In this document: in pieces, positions 31,151-39,169 of the stretch
Layout of the letters: each line of letters starts with the position of its first letter
How positions within the stretch are numbered: the first letter of the stretch is position 1
Source: Aureimonas sp. SK2
GTDB lineage: Bacteria > Pseudomonadota > Alphaproteobacteria > Rhizobiales > Rhizobiaceae
NCBI RefSeq assembly: GCF_029813115.1
Contig: NZ_JAPZDS010000004.1
Location: 186,001 to 250,000 of the forward strand
DNA: 64,000 bases
Direction of reading: 5' to 3'
The notes under the pieces: model-generated
What the model was told of the DNA's origin: nothing
Seen by the model: the letters and a program-made list of their open reading frames with translations, nothing else
Databases searched by the model: none
Program-made: the position numbers and the translations under genes

Positions 31151-33322
31151 ATGAGCACGGTGGCGAACGAGAGCCGCTTCAGGGTCACGGGCATGGACTG
31201 CGCGGCCTGCGGCAACAAGGTGGAAACCGCGATCCGACGGCTGCCCGGCGTCGAGGGCGTTGCCGTCTCCGTATCGACGGGCACGGTGAAGGTCCGCCAC
31301 GCGGAGGACTTCGACACTGCCGCAGTCACGCGGCAGGTGCGGAACCTCGGCTACGGTGCCGAGACCGCGGACGGAGCGGACCCGGTGCCGGGGAAGCCGC
31401 ACGACGATGACGGCCACGACCATGCGGGCCACTCGCACGACGACCCCGTCGAGGTCGGCGTGCCCTGGTGGCGAACGGGCAAGGCACGGCTGACGGCCGC
31501 CTGCGGCGCCGCGCTGCTCGCCGCCTACGTCCTCGGCCACCTCGTGCCCTTGCTGGAGCGTCCGGCGTTCCTCGCCGCGCTCGCAGTCGGTCTCGTCCCC
31601 GTCGCCTGGCGAGCCATCACGGCGGCCCGGTTCGGCACCCCGTTCTCGATCGAGACGCTGATGTCGATCGCCGCCATCGGCGCCGTCTTCATCGGGGCCG
31701 AGGAGGAAGCGGCGACGGTCGTGCTCCTGTTCCTGGTCGGCGAGATGCTGGAGGGGCTGGCGGCGAGCCGCGCCCGGGCGAGCATCCAGGGCCTCACCGC
31801 CCTCGTGCCGAAGACGGCGCTCGTCGAGAGGGACGGCCAGACCACCGAGGTGCCCGCGGAGAGCCTCGCGGTCGGCGCCACCATTCTCGTGCGCCCCGGC
31901 GACCGCATCCCGGCCGACGGCTCGGTCGTCGAGGGATCGGGCGAGGTCGACGAGGCCCCGGTCACGGGCGAGAGCGTGCCGAAGCACAAGGCGGTCGGCG
32001 ACCTGGTGTTCGCCGGGACGGTCAACGCTGGCTCCGTCCTGCGGGTGCGCGTCACGGCCGCGTCCGCCGACAACACGATCGCGCGCGTCGTCCGTCTCGT
32101 GGAAGAGGCACAGGAGTCGAAGTCGCCGACGGAACGCTTCATCGACCGCTTCTCCAAGGTCTACACGCCCGCCGTCCTCGTGGTCGGGCTCCTCGTCGCC
32201 GTCGTGCCGCCGCTGGCCTTCGGATCCGACTGGAACGAATGGATCTACAAGGGCCTTGCCATCCTTCTGATCGGCTGCCCCTGCGCGCTCGTCATCTCGA
32301 CGCCCGCCGCCATCGCGGCCGGCCTGTCGGCGGGCGCCCGGCGTGGCCTCCTGATGAAGGGCGGCGTGGTGCTGGAGACGCTCGGCAGGATAACCGCCAT
32401 CGCCTTCGACAAGACGGGGACGTTGACCGGGGGCAAGCCCGTCGTGACCGACGTCGTCGCCATCGGCCGCCCCGCGCGGGACGTCATTTCGCTCGCGGCT
32501 GCGCTCGAGAAAGGATCGAGCCATCCATTGGCCCTCGCCATCCTCGACCGCGCCAAGGCCGACAAGGCCCCCGTGCCGCCTGCCTTCGACGCAAACGCCG
32601 TCCCCGGAGAGGGCGTCGAGGGCAAGGTCAGCGGCGAACCCGTGTTCCTCGGCTCAGCCTCGGCCGCCGGGCGCCGCGTGCCTCTCGGCGACGAGCGGGT
32701 GGCCGCGATCGGGGCGCTGAACGCGCAGGGCAAGACCGTGTCGGTCCTCCTCGCCCGGAACGGGGTCGCGGGCTACATCGCCATGCGCGACGAGGCCCGT
32801 CCGGACGCGCGTGCCGCCCTTGCCGCGATGAAGGCGGACGGCATCCGCGCCGTCATGCTGACGGGCGACAACCGCACGACGGCCGAGGCCGTCGCGGCGG
32901 GCCTCGGCATCGAGGCGCGGGCGGAACTCCTGCCGCAGGACAAGCAGCGCATCGTGCGCGAACTCCAGGGCGAAGGGTTCGTCGTCGCAAAGGTCGGCGA
33001 CGGCATCAACGACGCCCCGGCGCTGGCGGCGGCCGACATCGGCATCGCCATGGGCGGCGGCACCGACGTGGCGCTGGAGACGGCGGACGCGGCAGTGCTC
33101 CACGGCCGCGTGCGGGACGTGCCCGACATGATCGCCCTGTCGAAGGCGACCATGGGCAACATCCGGGCGAACATCGCGATCGCCCTCGGCCTCAAGGCGG
33201 TGTTCCTCGTCACCACCGTCCTCGGCATCACGGGCCTCTGGCCGGCGATCCTCGCCGACACGGGCGCGACCGTGCTTGTCACCGCGAACGCGATGCGCCT
33301 GCTTGCCTGGAGTCCGCGGTGA
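31151..33322 (+). CDS. Zn2+/Cd2+/Pb2+-exporting P1B-type ATPase (ZntA/CadA family)
   Basis: A 723-residue metal pump. An N-terminal heavy-metal-associated domain carries GMDCAACGNKVE, followed by a His/Asp-rich loop (HDDDGHDHAGHSHDDP). Membrane helix 6 has the CPC motif (LIGCPCALVISTPAA). The phosphorylation loop DKTGTLTGGKP, TGES in the actuator domain and GDGINDAPAL in the P domain are intact, so the pump should be functional. It exports soft divalent metals from the cytoplasm. Regulated by the divergent MerR-type gene through the 19-base-spacer promoter. Confidence 0.94.
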   Translation: MSTVANESRFRVTGMDCAACGNKVETAIRRLPGVEGVAVSVSTGTVKVRHAEDFDTAAVTRQVRNLGYGAETADGADPVPGKPHDDDGHDHAGHSHDDPVEVGVPWWRTGKARLTAACGAALLAAYVLGHLVPLLERPAFLAALAVGLVPVAWRAITAARFGTPFSIETLMSIAAIGAVFIGAEEEAATVVLLFLVGEMLEGLAASRARASIQGLTALVPKTALVERDGQTTEVPAESLAVGATILVRPGDRIPADGSVVEGSGEVDEAPVTGESVPKHKAVGDLVFAGTVNAGSVLRVRVTAASADNTIARVVRLVEEAQESKSPTERFIDRFSKVYTPAVLVVGLLVAVVPPLAFGSDWNEWIYKGLAILLIGCPCALVISTPAAIAAGLSAGARRGLLMKGGVVLETLGRITAIAFDKTGTLTGGKPVVTDVVAIGRPARDVISLAAALEKGSSHPLALAILDRAKADKAPVPPAFDANAVPGEGVEGKVSGEPVFLGSASAAGRRVPLGDERVAAIGALNAQGKTVSVLLARNGVAGYIAMRDEARPDARAALAAMKADGIRAVMLTGDNRTTAEAVAAGLGIEARAELLPQDKQRIVRELQGEGFVVAKVGDGINDAPALAAADIGIAMGGGTDVALETADAAVLHGRVRDVPDMIALSKATMGNIRANIAIALGLKAVFLVTTVLGITGLWPAILADTGATVLVTANAMRLLAWSPR

Positions 33323-33926
33323 GCGGGACCCTCGAGGACACCCCGTGGCCCAAGCCGTCGGTCGTGCCCCCGGCCACCGTAGCCCGGCTTGCGGGGGCCG
33401 TGGTGCCGTGTCTCGGGAGGCCCACCTCCTTCGGGACCTCTCTCGACGTCGGAGGCAGGCGCGCTGGCCCGGAGGCGGCCCTGCGGACGCGTTGAGCGGT
33501 CGAACGGCAACGGGCGGGCCCTCCCGGTTCCAAGCTCGGCCGCGAGGCCCGGCCCGGCGTGTCACGCCGCGCCTGCGAGCGCCTCGGTGAAGATCGGCAA
33601 GAACGGACGCGCCGCCGCCGCGGCCGAGGGCGGGGGATCGTCGTCCCGATCCGTCCAAGGCGTCGGCGCGCGGCGCACCGGCCTCGCGACGAGACGGTTC
33701 GTCCGCCGTGCCGCGAACCTGCCGGCCGTCCAGGATCCCGGGCGATCCCCCTGTCCGTCGAGCGCCGTCAAGGCCTCGAGGATGTCATCGATCGAAACCA
33801 CCGCGCCGCTGCCGAGACGACGGAGCGACGGCTTGTTCTCCACGGCCCGGCGGTCCGACGCCCACGAGGCGAGGAGCATGCGCTTCTGGCCCTTGGTGAG
33901 TCCGGCCGCCGAGACGACCTGGTCGG

Positions 33927-33934
33927 GATGGTTG
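33927..33934. repeat. Target site duplication, left copy
   Basis: GATGGTTG directly outside the left inverted repeat, identical to 34866-34873 outside the right one. Confidence 0.88.
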
Positions 33935-33960
33935 CGCCATTAGGTAGCAAGCGCCACCAA
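33935..33960. repeat. Terminal inverted repeat, left end of cassette
   Basis: Begins CGCCATTAGGTAGCAAGCGC. It matches the reverse complement of 34840-34865 at 23 of 26 positions (differences at positions 3, 8 and 17). Confidence 0.88.
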
Positions 33961-34024
33961 GAGCCCGTTCGGCGCGTTGGGCCAATGGTTGGAAACTGCT
34001 CCGTAGACCGCTAGAATGGTCATC

Positions 34025-34339
34025 ATGAACAGACTCGCTGCGGTCAACAGGCAACGAACCGAGCAGCGCCGACAACTGGCGCTCGACCTCGCGCGCCGCG
34101 TGACCGATGCCGCCGCACGACAGGGCATCGGGATCGACCTCATCGGTTCGCTGACCCACGGGGATTTCGGATTGCACTCCGACGTGGACCTGTTCGTGCA
34201 TGGCGACACGGATCCATCAAGGCGCGTTCAAGTGGAGCGGCTTGTGGCGACCGCATTCAGAGGTGCCGAAATCCCCTACGACATCGTCTATGCATCCGAC
34301 CTCACCGCCGCTCGCACGCAGGAATTCCTTGGTGGTTGA
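34025..34339 (+). CDS. mntA: MNT-type nucleotidyltransferase antitoxin (MntA-like)
   Basis: A 104-residue minimal nucleotidyltransferase. IDLIGSLTHGDFGLHSDVDL contains the GS...DxD catalytic motif of the polymerase-beta superfamily, needed by MntA antitoxins to AMPylate and silence their HEPN partner. An in-frame ATG at 34016 adds three residues. Its stop overlaps the HEPN gene start region. It is the first gene in the cassette. Codon and base use are less GC-rich than in neighbouring genes, a sign of separate origin. Confidence 0.85.
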   Translation: MNRLAAVNRQRTEQRRQLALDLARRVTDAAARQGIGIDLIGSLTHGDFGLHSDVDLFVHGDTDPSRRVQVERLVATAFRGAEIPYDIVYASDLTAARTQEFLGG

Positions 34340-34838
34340 GTTCCGGTCCGCTGTCTTCGCCAAGCTGTCGATGAAGGTCGAGCGTGCGGATGGCGAGTTG
34401 CGCAACTTGACGAAGCATGCCTTCGATCGTCGGCTGGCAATCATGTCGGATGATTGGGAGGCAACTACCGCTGCCTCATTGGGCGTCCACAACATCTACA
34501 ACGGCATCGAGGACATCCTGAAGGCTGTCGCCAAGGACGTCGACGGATCGGTTCCGACCGGAGGGTCGGAACATCAGGACATCCTAGACCAGATGGCTGC
34601 ACCGATCCCCGGCTTGAGACCCGCTCTCCTGTCGGCGGACCTATACCGGAATCTCACCGAACTCAAAGGTTTCAGACATCTGGTTCGGCACCGCTACGGC
34701 ATCGAAATGTCCGGGGCGAAGGTACTCGAGAACGTCGAGCGGATGCAGCGAGCATTCCCATCGTTCGTTGAAGCCTTGGTCGATCTGGAACGCGAATTGA
34801 CGAGTGATATTGGCGACGCGGATGACCTCGCCAACTGA
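34332..34838 (+). CDS. hepT: HEPN-domain ribonuclease toxin (HepT-like)
   Basis: About 168 residues from a GTG start that overlaps the mntA stop by eight bases (TTG 34329 or ATG 34371 are alternatives). The C-terminal half has the HEPN RNase signature GFRHLVRHRYGIEM (Arg-x4-His) preceded by long helices (SLGVHNIYNGIEDILKAVAK). HepT toxins cleave RNA, often tRNA, and are inactivated by AMPylation near this motif by the MNT partner. It ends two bases before the right terminal repeat. Confidence 0.85.
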   Translation: MVEFRSAVFAKLSMKVERADGELRNLTKHAFDRRLAIMSDDWEATTAASLGVHNIYNGIEDILKAVAKDVDGSVPTGGSEHQDILDQMAAPIPGLRPALLSADLYRNLTELKGFRHLVRHRYGIEMSGAKVLENVERMQRAFPSFVEALVDLERELTSDIGDADDLAN

Positions 34839-34839
34839 G

Positions 34840-34865
34840 TTGGTGGCGTTTGCTACCCAATGTCG
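34840..34865. repeat. Terminal inverted repeat, right end of cassette
   Basis: Reverse complement begins CGACATTGGGTAGCAAACGC and pairs with the left repeat at 33935-33960. Confidence 0.88.
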
Positions 34866-34873
34866 GATGGTTG
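34866..34873. repeat. Target site duplication, right copy
   Basis: GATGGTTG, identical to the left copy at 33927-33934. Confidence 0.88.
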
Positions 34874-35104
34874 AAGATGACGTCTCCGGGCACCGGGGAG
34901 CCCCCGAAGCTTGGGGGCAGTCCGTCGTCGATCCGCCCAGTGTCGGTTTCGCATGAGGTTTGCATAGCCACATCCTCCATCGAGCAACATGGATACGCTG
35001 CGCCGCCGCAAGACGTGGCGACGGCACAGGCCCGTCTCCAGCGAGCCGGACAACGGTCGATTTGGAAACCGACGACCGCGACGTCAAGTCGACTGGCGCC
35101 GAGG

Positions 35105-36189
35105 TCAAGCATGCCTTTGGCTGTCGGGATCCATCCCATGTTTGCCCAGGAGCAAGACAACGCCCACGGCAACCATCGACAGCGCAGCCAAAGTGACGAG
35201 CGTCGCGTGCGAGCCCATGCGGGCGATCAGCACCGCCCCGACGGTCGGCGCCAGCGCCTGCGCGACCTGCGCGGGGCGCGCCAGCCGACCCATGACGCTC
35301 GCGTAGCCGACCGGACCGAACAGGGCCAGCGGCACCGTCCCGCGGGCGATGGACAGGATGCCGTTGCCCGCTCCGTAGAACACCATGGCGGCGGCGACCG
35401 GGAGCAAGTCGAATGCGAGCGCGCAGACGCCGACGGCGGTGAGCGCGACGGCGGCCCGCATCGTCCACAGCGGGTGGTGCCGCCCGCGCCCGGCCATCTC
35501 GAGGATGCGGGCGCCGACCTGCGAGGGGCCGACCATCGCGCCGAACGCCACGGCCGCCGCGAGCGTCTCGCCGCGGGCTTGGAGTAAAGTCAGCAGGTGG
35601 ACGGAGACCAAGCCGAAGATCGTGCTGCACAGGACAAGGACCCCGACGAGCAGCAGGAAATTCCGGCGCTCCCCGTCCGACTGCGCGAGGGGCTCGTCGC
35701 GCCGCGGCAACAGGGAGGCCGAGCCCGTCCCGGCGGGTACGAAGAGCAGGGCCAACGGAAGCGTCACGCAGACGTGGAGCGCGGCGTAGGCGAGGCAGGC
35801 GCCGCGCCAGCCGACGTGCTCGACCATGAACACGGACAGCGGCCAGCAGACGGTGCTGGCGAAGCCGCCCCAGAGGGTCAGCGTCGTGATGGCGGAGCGT
35901 GCGTCCGACCCGTAGAGGCGTCCGAGCGTCGCGAAGGCCGGATCATATAGCCCCATGCCCATTCCGAGGCCGATGATGACCCATCCGGCGATGAAGGTGG
36001 GCAGGTTCGGCGACAGGCCCAGGACAGCGAGCCCGAGCGCCAGCAACAGGGCACCCGTTGCCAGCACGGGCCGCCCGCCGCGCGCGGAGATGGTCGCGCC
36101 GACCCGGGGAGAGGCCGCGGCTGAGACGAGGAGGCCGACGCTGACGCCGCCGACGACCCATGGAAGGGGCCAGCCCGTGTCCCGCGAGA
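35105..36189 (-). pseudogene. MFS transporter, 5' end removed by the Mu-like prophage
   Basis: About 360 residues of a major facilitator protein with eleven remaining hydrophobic segments, including VVGGVSVGLLVSAAASPRVG, GWVIIGLGMGMGLYDPAFAT and RGTVPLALFGPVGYASVMGR. Homologues begin with a first membrane helix ahead of the DTGWPLPWVVGG region; here that part is replaced by unrelated codons encoded in the prophage end. The host coding sequence begins just below 36190 (ISRDTGW). The missing first helix should lie beyond the far phage end, outside the window. An apparent ATG at 36256 lies inside phage DNA. Confidence 0.75.
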
Positions 36190-36193
36190 TGTA

Positions 36194-36234
36194 GCGCGCA
36201 AAACCGAATGGCCTCGCGCGCAACTTCGGATGGC
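36194..36234. repeat. Paired end repeats of the Mu-like prophage (candidate transposase sites)
   Basis: GCGCGCAAAACCGAATGGC (36194-36212) and GCGCGCAACTTCGGATGGC (36216-36234) match at 15 of 19 positions and are spaced 22 bases apart, like the R1/R2 sites of Mu-type ends. Confidence 0.65.
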
Positions 36235-36252
36235 AAGAGTTTCGGATGAACC

Positions 36253-37068
36253 TCAAAGGGGGATTGAAGGCCCTGTGATGATCAGTTCACCCACCCTCAC
36301 GGGATCCTTCCGCCCGACCGTGTAGGTCGTTTCGGCCGTCTCCATCGACAGGCCGGCGAAAACCTCGCGTACCTCCGGTCTGTCGTTGATCGACAGCAGG
36401 AAACTGCCCCTCAACGTCCGTAGGCGATCGGCCAAGAGAGCGAACTGATCGCGGCCGAAAGCGTCCTTCCCGTAGTCCCCTTCTGAGCCGTAGTACGGCG
36501 GGTCGAGGTAGAAGAGCATGCCCGGCCTGTCGTACCGACGCAGGAACTCTGACCAGTCCAGCCGCTCGATGACGACGCCGGCAAGGCGCTCGTGGATCGC
36601 CTCCAGGATGGGAGCCAGCTTCGTGACGTTGAACCGCGCGCCTTGTGCCGGATCCACGCCGAAGGTGCGGCCGGCGACCTTCCCGCCGAAGGCAAGGCGC
36701 TGGAGGTAGAGGAAGCGCGCGGCGCGCTCCAGGTCTGTGAGCGTGTCCGGATCGGTCGCGGTCAGACGGTCGAACTCCCGACGGCTGGAGATTTGGAAGC
36801 GCAGCATCTCCATGAAGTGGGTGTAGTGGCGCTGGAGGATGCGGAAGAAGGTTGCGACGTCCCCGGAGCGGTCGTTGATCGCTTCGAAGCGAGGCTGACG
36901 CGAGCGGCGCAAGAAGACGCCCCCCATTCCGACGAAGGCCTCCGCATAGCCGTCATGAGGAATACGATCGATGCGCTCGATCAGGCGGCGGGACAGGTTG
37001 CGCTTGCCGCCGATGTAGCCGGCAGCTGGGGCGGCCGGGGCAACTGGCCGATGGTCCTGGTTCATCAA
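36253..37068 (-). CDS. D12-class (Dam-type) N6-adenine DNA methyltransferase
   Basis: A 271-residue methyltransferase. YIGGKRNLSRRLIERI is the AdoMet-binding motif I of D12-class enzymes, FVGMGGVFLR continues the binding fold and FYLDPPYYGSEGDYG contains the catalytic DPPY. The other conserved region is FLLSINDRPEVREVF. It is the last gene before the phage end, a position where Mu-like phages often carry DNA-modification genes that protect against host restriction. Target sequence cannot be inferred. Confidence 0.93.
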   Translation of the reverse strand: MMNQDHRPVAPAAPAAGYIGGKRNLSRRLIERIDRIPHDGYAEAFVGMGGVFLRRSRQPRFEAINDRSGDVATFFRILQRHYTHFMEMLRFQISSRREFDRLTATDPDTLTDLERAARFLYLQRLAFGGKVAGRTFGVDPAQGARFNVTKLAPILEAIHERLAGVVIERLDWSEFLRRYDRPGMLFYLDPPYYGSEGDYGKDAFGRDQFALLADRLRTLRGSFLLSINDRPEVREVFAGLSMETAETTYTVGRKDPVRVGELIITGPSIPL

Positions 37069-37244
37069 TGAAGCCTTCAGACGTTTGGGCCACCTTCGTC
37101 CGGCTGCGAGAGCGGCAGCGGCGGGGCGGCGACATCTGTGGTGCGCGTCGTGCGGGGTCTGCCTGCAAGCTTAGGCCCCGTAGTCGGTTCATTCCGGCCC
37201 CCGCCACACTACGGCGGAGGTGCAGTTTGAAGGGCGAGAGCCGC

Positions 37245-37346
37245 CTACAGCAGCGCCCATGCGACCGCGGCCCAGAACGGCGCGACGATCAGGAGTCCGA
37301 TGAGGATGCCGCGCGCGAGCGCGATCGGGCATTCGGGGTCACGCAT
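37245..37346 (-). CDS. Short single-span membrane protein of the prophage
   Basis: A 33-residue peptide starting MRDPECPIALARGILIG, almost entirely one hydrophobic helix. A GAGG ribosome-binding site lies just upstream of the ATG. It sits between tail-fibre genes and the methyltransferase. Function unknown; could be a lysis or superinfection factor, but nothing proves it. Confidence 0.45.
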   Translation of the reverse strand: MRDPECPIALARGILIGLLIVAPFWAAVAWALL

Positions 37347-37512
37347 GAGAGCCTCGTGCTTCTGGAGGGAAAGGGCGCTACTGGAGGCGCGGCCCGGCGG
37401 CTTTGAAAAGATGCTCGTTCGGGAGGCGATCGGCCGTGCCGCCTGTGTGCGCCAGGAAGCCAACGGCCCACCGGAAGTCGTCATCCGAAACGACCGCATC
37501 GACCGCGAGGGA

Positions 37513-38046
37513 TCATCGAACGCGCAAGATGGTCAGCGCTGTCGCCATGACCGTCAGATCCATGTCGGTGTAGCCGAACATGCGGATACGCGCGCCGGCT
37601 GTCACAGACATGTGGACCACGTTCATGATGCCGTTTCGGCTCGGATTGGTCCCTGTCTCAGTCCCCTTCCAGAAGAACGAAGGGGAGTCCTCATTGACGA
37701 TGTCGATGCCAATCCCGTGCGATGTGCTGGGCGAGCCATCGAACACACGATATTTCCCGATGCACTGGTAAAGCCCGTCCTCGGGCACAACGTAGTGCCC
37801 GTCCCCTGCGCTCCAGGCATTTCGGTTGTCGGCAACCACGGACATGGGGAGAGTGGCGAACTGACCGGTGGGCAGCAGCTGCGGCATCGCGCCAAAGAGC
37901 GGCCATGCGCCAATGAAGGCCGGCCAGTTCGCCACGCTCTGCGCGTCGAGCTGAGATTTGGTCGCCGGCTCATGTGGCAACGTCGCGCTGGGAAGGCGGA
38001 GTATCCGGGTGACCCCGCCGTAATCCTGATCCGAGAGAACGTCCAT
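37513..38046 (-). CDS. Phage tail fibre-associated protein
   Basis: A 177-residue protein. Its start (MDVLSDQDYGGVTRILRLP, then KSQLDAQ) is a copy of the start of the next-upstream gene product (MDVLSHLDHKGVARIQNLP, KAQLDA), a segment found at the attachment end of fibre proteins. The C-terminal part (GLYQCIGKYRVFDGSPSTSH, VVHMSVTAGARIRMFGY) looks like a C1q/TNF-like or fibre-tip beta domain. ATG overlaps the preceding stop (TGATG). Confidence 0.7.
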   Translation of the reverse strand: MDVLSDQDYGGVTRILRLPSATLPHEPATKSQLDAQSVANWPAFIGAWPLFGAMPQLLPTGQFATLPMSVVADNRNAWSAGDGHYVVPEDGLYQCIGKYRVFDGSPSTSHGIGIDIVNEDSPSFFWKGTETGTNPSRNGIMNVVHMSVTAGARIRMFGYTDMDLTVMATALTILRVR

Positions 38047-38831
38047 CAGGCCGTAACCGTCACTTCAAAGCTGTTGGTCGCCGGGGCCTGCGCGAAGATC
38101 AGCCGCACCGTGTTCGTGTCGATCGCCCGGCTCTCGACATGCACCTGGTCGTAGTTGCCGGACGTGCGTCGCACCGAGACCTGGACGCGTCGCGTCGCGA
38201 AGTTGTGCACGACGTCGTACTGCGTCGCAGCCCCGTCCCCGATGATGCCGGCTGCCGCCTTGCGGGCGTAGGTTGAGCCTTTGAGCGTGGCGGGAGTGAC
38301 AGCAAGGTTGGTCGCGGTGCCTGCATCAACCTCGGCCTGGGTGGCGATCTCGATCAGGCCAGCCGTCGCATCCGTTGCCAGCGGGGCGGCCGTGCCGAAG
38401 GCGGCGAAGTTGACCGCGCCCGATCCGATCGTGAAGTTGACCGCCGTCTGGCGAAAGGTCGAGTTGGCGCTGGTGCCCTCTTCCACAGAGACCGTGGCCT
38501 GCTCCAGCTCGTCCGCCGTCGAGGCGTCGGCGGAACGCGTCAGGGGCGTCGCCGCGCCGTTCCAGACGTAGATGCCGTTCTCCGACGCGGTGGTCTGCGC
38601 CCGGACGAGCACGCGGTCGCCGACGGCGAGGCTGATGCCGTCGATCGAGGCGCCAGGGCTGGCGATCGAGATGTTGCCCTGGGTGGCGACGCGGACGGAA
38701 TCCTTCCACGACAGGCCCTCCACCGCTGCGTCGAGCTGCGCCTTGGTGATCGGCTCCTGCGGGTCGATCGCGTTCGGCAGGTTCTGGATGCGGGCAACGC
38801 CCTTATGGTCGAGATGGGATAGCACGTCCAT
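38046..38831 (-). CDS. Phage tail fibre protein
   Basis: A 261-residue fibre protein. The N-terminus MDVLSHLDHKGVARIQNLPN is shared with the following gene. The middle contains a beta-structured stretch (DRVLVRAQTTASENGIYVWN) and a segment typical of phage fibres (ATAGLIEIATQAEVDAGT, LAVTPATLKG). The C-terminal 70 residues (YDVVHNFATRRVQVSVRRTS) resemble a receptor-facing beta domain. Part of the fibre module downstream of the tail hub gene. Confidence 0.82.
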   Translation of the reverse strand: MDVLSHLDHKGVARIQNLPNAIDPQEPITKAQLDAAVEGLSWKDSVRVATQGNISIASPGASIDGISLAVGDRVLVRAQTTASENGIYVWNGAATPLTRSADASTADELEQATVSVEEGTSANSTFRQTAVNFTIGSGAVNFAAFGTAAPLATDATAGLIEIATQAEVDAGTATNLAVTPATLKGSTYARKAAAGIIGDGAATQYDVVHNFATRRVQVSVRRTSGNYDQVHVESRAIDTNTVRLIFAQAPATNSFEVTVTA

Positions 38832-38842
38832 GGCGGACTCCT

Positions 38843-39169
38843 TCAGACGAGATGCGCCGAGCCGGCGGTTGGGAGGAGGAAGACGACAGTCAGCACGTCG
38901 TCCGACAGATGCCGGACGTCGGCGCGCATCTCGGCGCCCCCCGTCGACAGGATCGTGACGGACGGGCGAAAGCCGAGGTTGTGGGCGATGGTCCACACCG
39001 TTGTGGGGGTGGCCTGGACGTGATCGTAGAAGGTGACGCCGTCGCCCGTCGCGCCGGGACCACGCGGCCCTGGAACGCCCGCCACAAGCTGAACTGGAAT
39101 TGGCGTGGCGCCGTTCGGGCTGATCGTGATGGACTTCGAGGTTGCCGGTGAGATGGAGATGGCGCTCAT
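38843..39169 (-). CDS. Small fibre-associated protein with collagen-like turn
   Basis: A 108-residue protein with a short Gly-Pro-rich hinge (GVPGPRGPGATGDG) between an N-terminal beta segment and a C-terminal domain (TTVWTIAHNLGFRPSVTILS) that resembles the terminal domain of the 38046-38831 product. ATG overlaps the preceding stop. Confidence 0.65.
   Translation of the reverse strand: MSAISISPATSKSITISPNGATPIPVQLVAGVPGPRGPGATGDGVTFYDHVQATPTTVWTIAHNLGFRPSVTILSTGGAEMRADVRHLSDDVLTVVFLLPTAGSAHLV

Larger units (their letters stand above)
33935..34865 (+). mobile_element. Non-autonomous transposable cassette carrying an MntA/HepT toxin-antitoxin pair
   Basis: 931 bp bounded by 26-bp terminal inverted repeats with 23 matches and by an exact 8-bp direct duplication of the target (GATGGTTG). 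The interior codes only for a minimal nucleotidyltransferase and a HEPN protein, with no transposase, and is visibly less GC-rich than the flanks. Removal restores an intact host frame. This matches the definition of a mobile insertion cassette, mobilised in trans by a transposase that makes 8-bp duplications (for example IS4, IS66, IS256, ISL3 or IS1595 types); the responsible family is not known. Confidence 0.88.
33562..34965 (-). pseudogene. Conserved hypothetical gene split by the transposable toxin-antitoxin cassette
   Basis: The 3' part (33562-33934) encodes NHPDQVVSAAGLTKGQKR and MLLASWASDRRAVENKP, then GSGAVVSIDDILEALTALD, a pattern I recognise from a conserved alphaproteobacterial hypothetical family. 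The 5' part (34874-34965) encodes MQTSCETDTGRIDDGLPPS and VPGDVIFNH. Joining them after removing the element and one 8-bp duplication gives exactly 465 bases, 155 codons in one frame, reading VPGDVIFNHPDQVVSAAG across the junction. The gene is therefore disrupted; an ATG at 33879 could restart a truncated product. A further in-frame Met at 34980 is an alternative start. Confidence 0.8.
18154..36189. mobile_element. Genomic island beginning at tRNA-Arg(CCU) scar (right limit uncertain)
   Basis: The left boundary is the truncated tRNA-Arg. Content is typical cargo: an XRE regulator, an FtsH-like protease, two metal-resistance systems, a HigBA module, a transposable toxin-antitoxin cassette and orphan hypotheticals. 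No integrase or intact tRNA-Arg is present in the window, so the right end, which should carry the intact tRNA, is not defined. It may lie beyond the Mu-like prophage, which would then be nested in the island. Confidence 0.5.

Noticed and set aside
33389-33943. A 184-codon plus-strand frame after the metal ATPase
   Set aside because: Opposite strand carries the conserved C-terminal half of the interrupted gene; this frame is low-complexity.
34200-34331. Extension of the HEPN frame upstream of GTG 34332
   Set aside because: This part overlaps the nucleotidyltransferase gene in another frame and does not look like a HEPN N-terminus.
34866-35172. A 166-codon minus-strand protein reading through the right edge of the cassette
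   Set aside because: Its downstream part is antisense to hepT; only the piece to 34874 belongs to the interrupted host gene.
18209-36189. An integrase or transposase gene inside the island
   Set aside because: None found on either strand; neither the island nor the small cassette encodes its own recombinase in this window.
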